From CAUZSN01 sp963582345 (lineage in GTDB: Bacteria > Planctomycetota > Planctomycetia > Planctomycetales > Planctomycetaceae), in NCBI GenBank assembly GCA_963582345.1, contig CAUZSN010000002.1, positions 7,463 through 71,462 of the forward strand: a stretch of 64,000 bases of DNA, given 5' to 3'. Under the pieces are notes generated by a model. It worked only from the letters and a program-made list of their open reading frames with translations. It was not told where the DNA came from and did not search any database. Position numbers and translations under genes: made by a program. Each line of letters begins with the position of its first letter. The stretch's first letter is position 1. Below, in pieces: positions 63,293 through 64,000 of the stretch.

Positions 63293-63455
63293 CGTCTAAA
63301 TGTCTCCATCAACGCGAAACAATTATGACAGAGGCGACCATTGCTCTGACAGGCCATTTTTCTTGACCTCAAAGAGCTTCGACATATTGCAGCCACAATC
63401 ATCCAGGGGCGCGAATCTCTGTACTCCATTCACACAAGACCGTGTCTAGTATGTC

Positions 63456-63611
63456 TTAATCAATATCAATGGTCGGAATCTCTGGCGAGTTCATGTCCTC
63501 TTCCGTCTTCTGCTCCTTGCGTTTTTTACGCCGCGCTCGTTTTTCATCGGCTTTCAGTTTTTTGTCCATCTCGCGTTTTCGCTTGGCATATGTGTCCTGT
63601 TTCTTAGTCAT
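63456..63611 (-). CDS. Very small basic protein
   Basis: Protein of 51 residues, Lys/Arg-rich helix (KKQDTYAKRKREMDKKLKAD) followed by an acidic tail ending in PEIPTIDID. ATG 63611 is supported by AGGA upstream; the longer frame to 63659 is not conserved-looking. It is probably an RNA- or ribosome-associated small protein, judging by charge only. No family recognised. Confidence 0.7.
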   Translation of the reverse strand: MTKKQDTYAKRKREMDKKLKADEKRARRKKRKEQKTEEDMNSPEIPTIDID

Positions 63612-64000
63612 GACTCTTTTCCTGCAACGATTGATTGGCCGACAGAGCCGCTCAACCACCCCTGTCCGAAAGGAAGTAAAACGTGAATGCTAGCCTGTCT
63701 GTTTGAGTATTCTTTGACTGCGAGCAATCAACCAGACGACGGTTGCTAAATCCACGCACGCTGCAAACCCTCACTCGAAACGGCAAGCGCAAGTGGAAAC
63801 TCGATGGCCTTGTTCTATTCTCGGAGGAGATGTTCGTTTAGGATCAAGCAGGCGGGACCGACACAATCAGTAAACGAATGTCACTAATGGGTTACTTCTA
63901 GATCAACGATACCGCCCGAGAGCACCTCGCACCGATCCTTCAAAGCAGCCAACGGCAGGATGGGAAGGACACACGGTTGCGGATCTTAAAATTCCTGGAT
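63612..64000. other. Unassigned window end
   Basis: No complete gene in the last 389 bases. From about 63914 one + strand frame (DTARENxLAPILQSSQ-like) is open to the end and could be the start of a gene or relic, but I cannot support a call. Confidence 0.35.

Noticed and set aside
1..64000. tRNA, rRNA, CRISPR arrays, prophage, integrative element borders
   Set aside because: No cloverleaf, rRNA core, regular direct-repeat array, phage structural gene or integrase was found on reading through.

Overview
The window looks like part of a planctomycete chromosome, most probably from the Pirellulaceae and relatives. This rests on gene content, not on a database search: an oversized SecA with a C-terminal zinc motif, a SecD-SecF fusion, several small signal-peptide proteins and zinc-ribbon proteins of a type familiar from that group, a FloA/NfeD module, an HTTM-domain protein with a small partner, a fused CobA-HemD, and loosely packed mixed-strand genes. 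Base composition is near 50-53% GC by eye. I saw no rRNA, tRNA, CRISPR array, prophage or intact insertion sequence.

Layout. 0-12 kb: htpG (cut by the window start), hspQ-like gene, nitrilase-family hydrolase, alkaline phosphatase, DUF374 acyltransferase, typA, a NYN-domain gene and a phytoene-dehydrogenase-like oxidoreductase. 12-18 kb: remains of a transposase and of an ECF sigma factor, a large exported TPR protein, and three small secreted proteins. 18-22.5 kb: parC-parE. 22.5-30.6 kb: small membrane proteins, an HlyD-type adaptor, fabH, a TANGO2-like protein and a GH2-like sugar-binding protein. 30.7-47.6 kb: housekeeping block with metK, waaA, secA, a VTT-domain protein, secDF, yajC, tgt, a GspF-like protein, fabI, sucD and sucC. 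48-53 kb: a gluzincin-like peptidase, NfeD, FloA and a third membrane-anchored protein. 53-64 kb: ferredoxin, cobA-hemD, the HTTM pair, a MobA-like nucleotidyltransferase, a CpaF ATPase and small nucleic-acid/zinc proteins.

The genes combine into export (SecA, SecDF, YajC), envelope and lipid synthesis (FabH, FabI, WaaA, DUF374), chromosome topology (ParC, ParE), tetrapyrrole synthesis (CobA-HemD) and the TCA step catalysed by SucCD.

The most unusual feature is the number of decayed genes. At least ten fragments or frameshifted remnants are recognisable (NYN, nitrilase, GrpB, DinB, transposase, ECF sigma factor, DegT, sulfatase, glycosyltransferase, SLC13 permease). The best case is an inverted duplication of a NYN-nitrilase gene pair: the copy at 2.5-3.7 kb keeps the nitrilase but has a gutted NYN gene, while the copy at 9.2-10.0 kb keeps NYN but only a stub of the nitrilase. 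I did not find a clearly new multi-gene system. The strongest candidates for unexplained biology are the secreted trio at 16.1-17.8 kb, the NfeD-FloA-anchor module with a 30-bp inverted repeat inside its third gene, and the repeat-built expansion of SecA.
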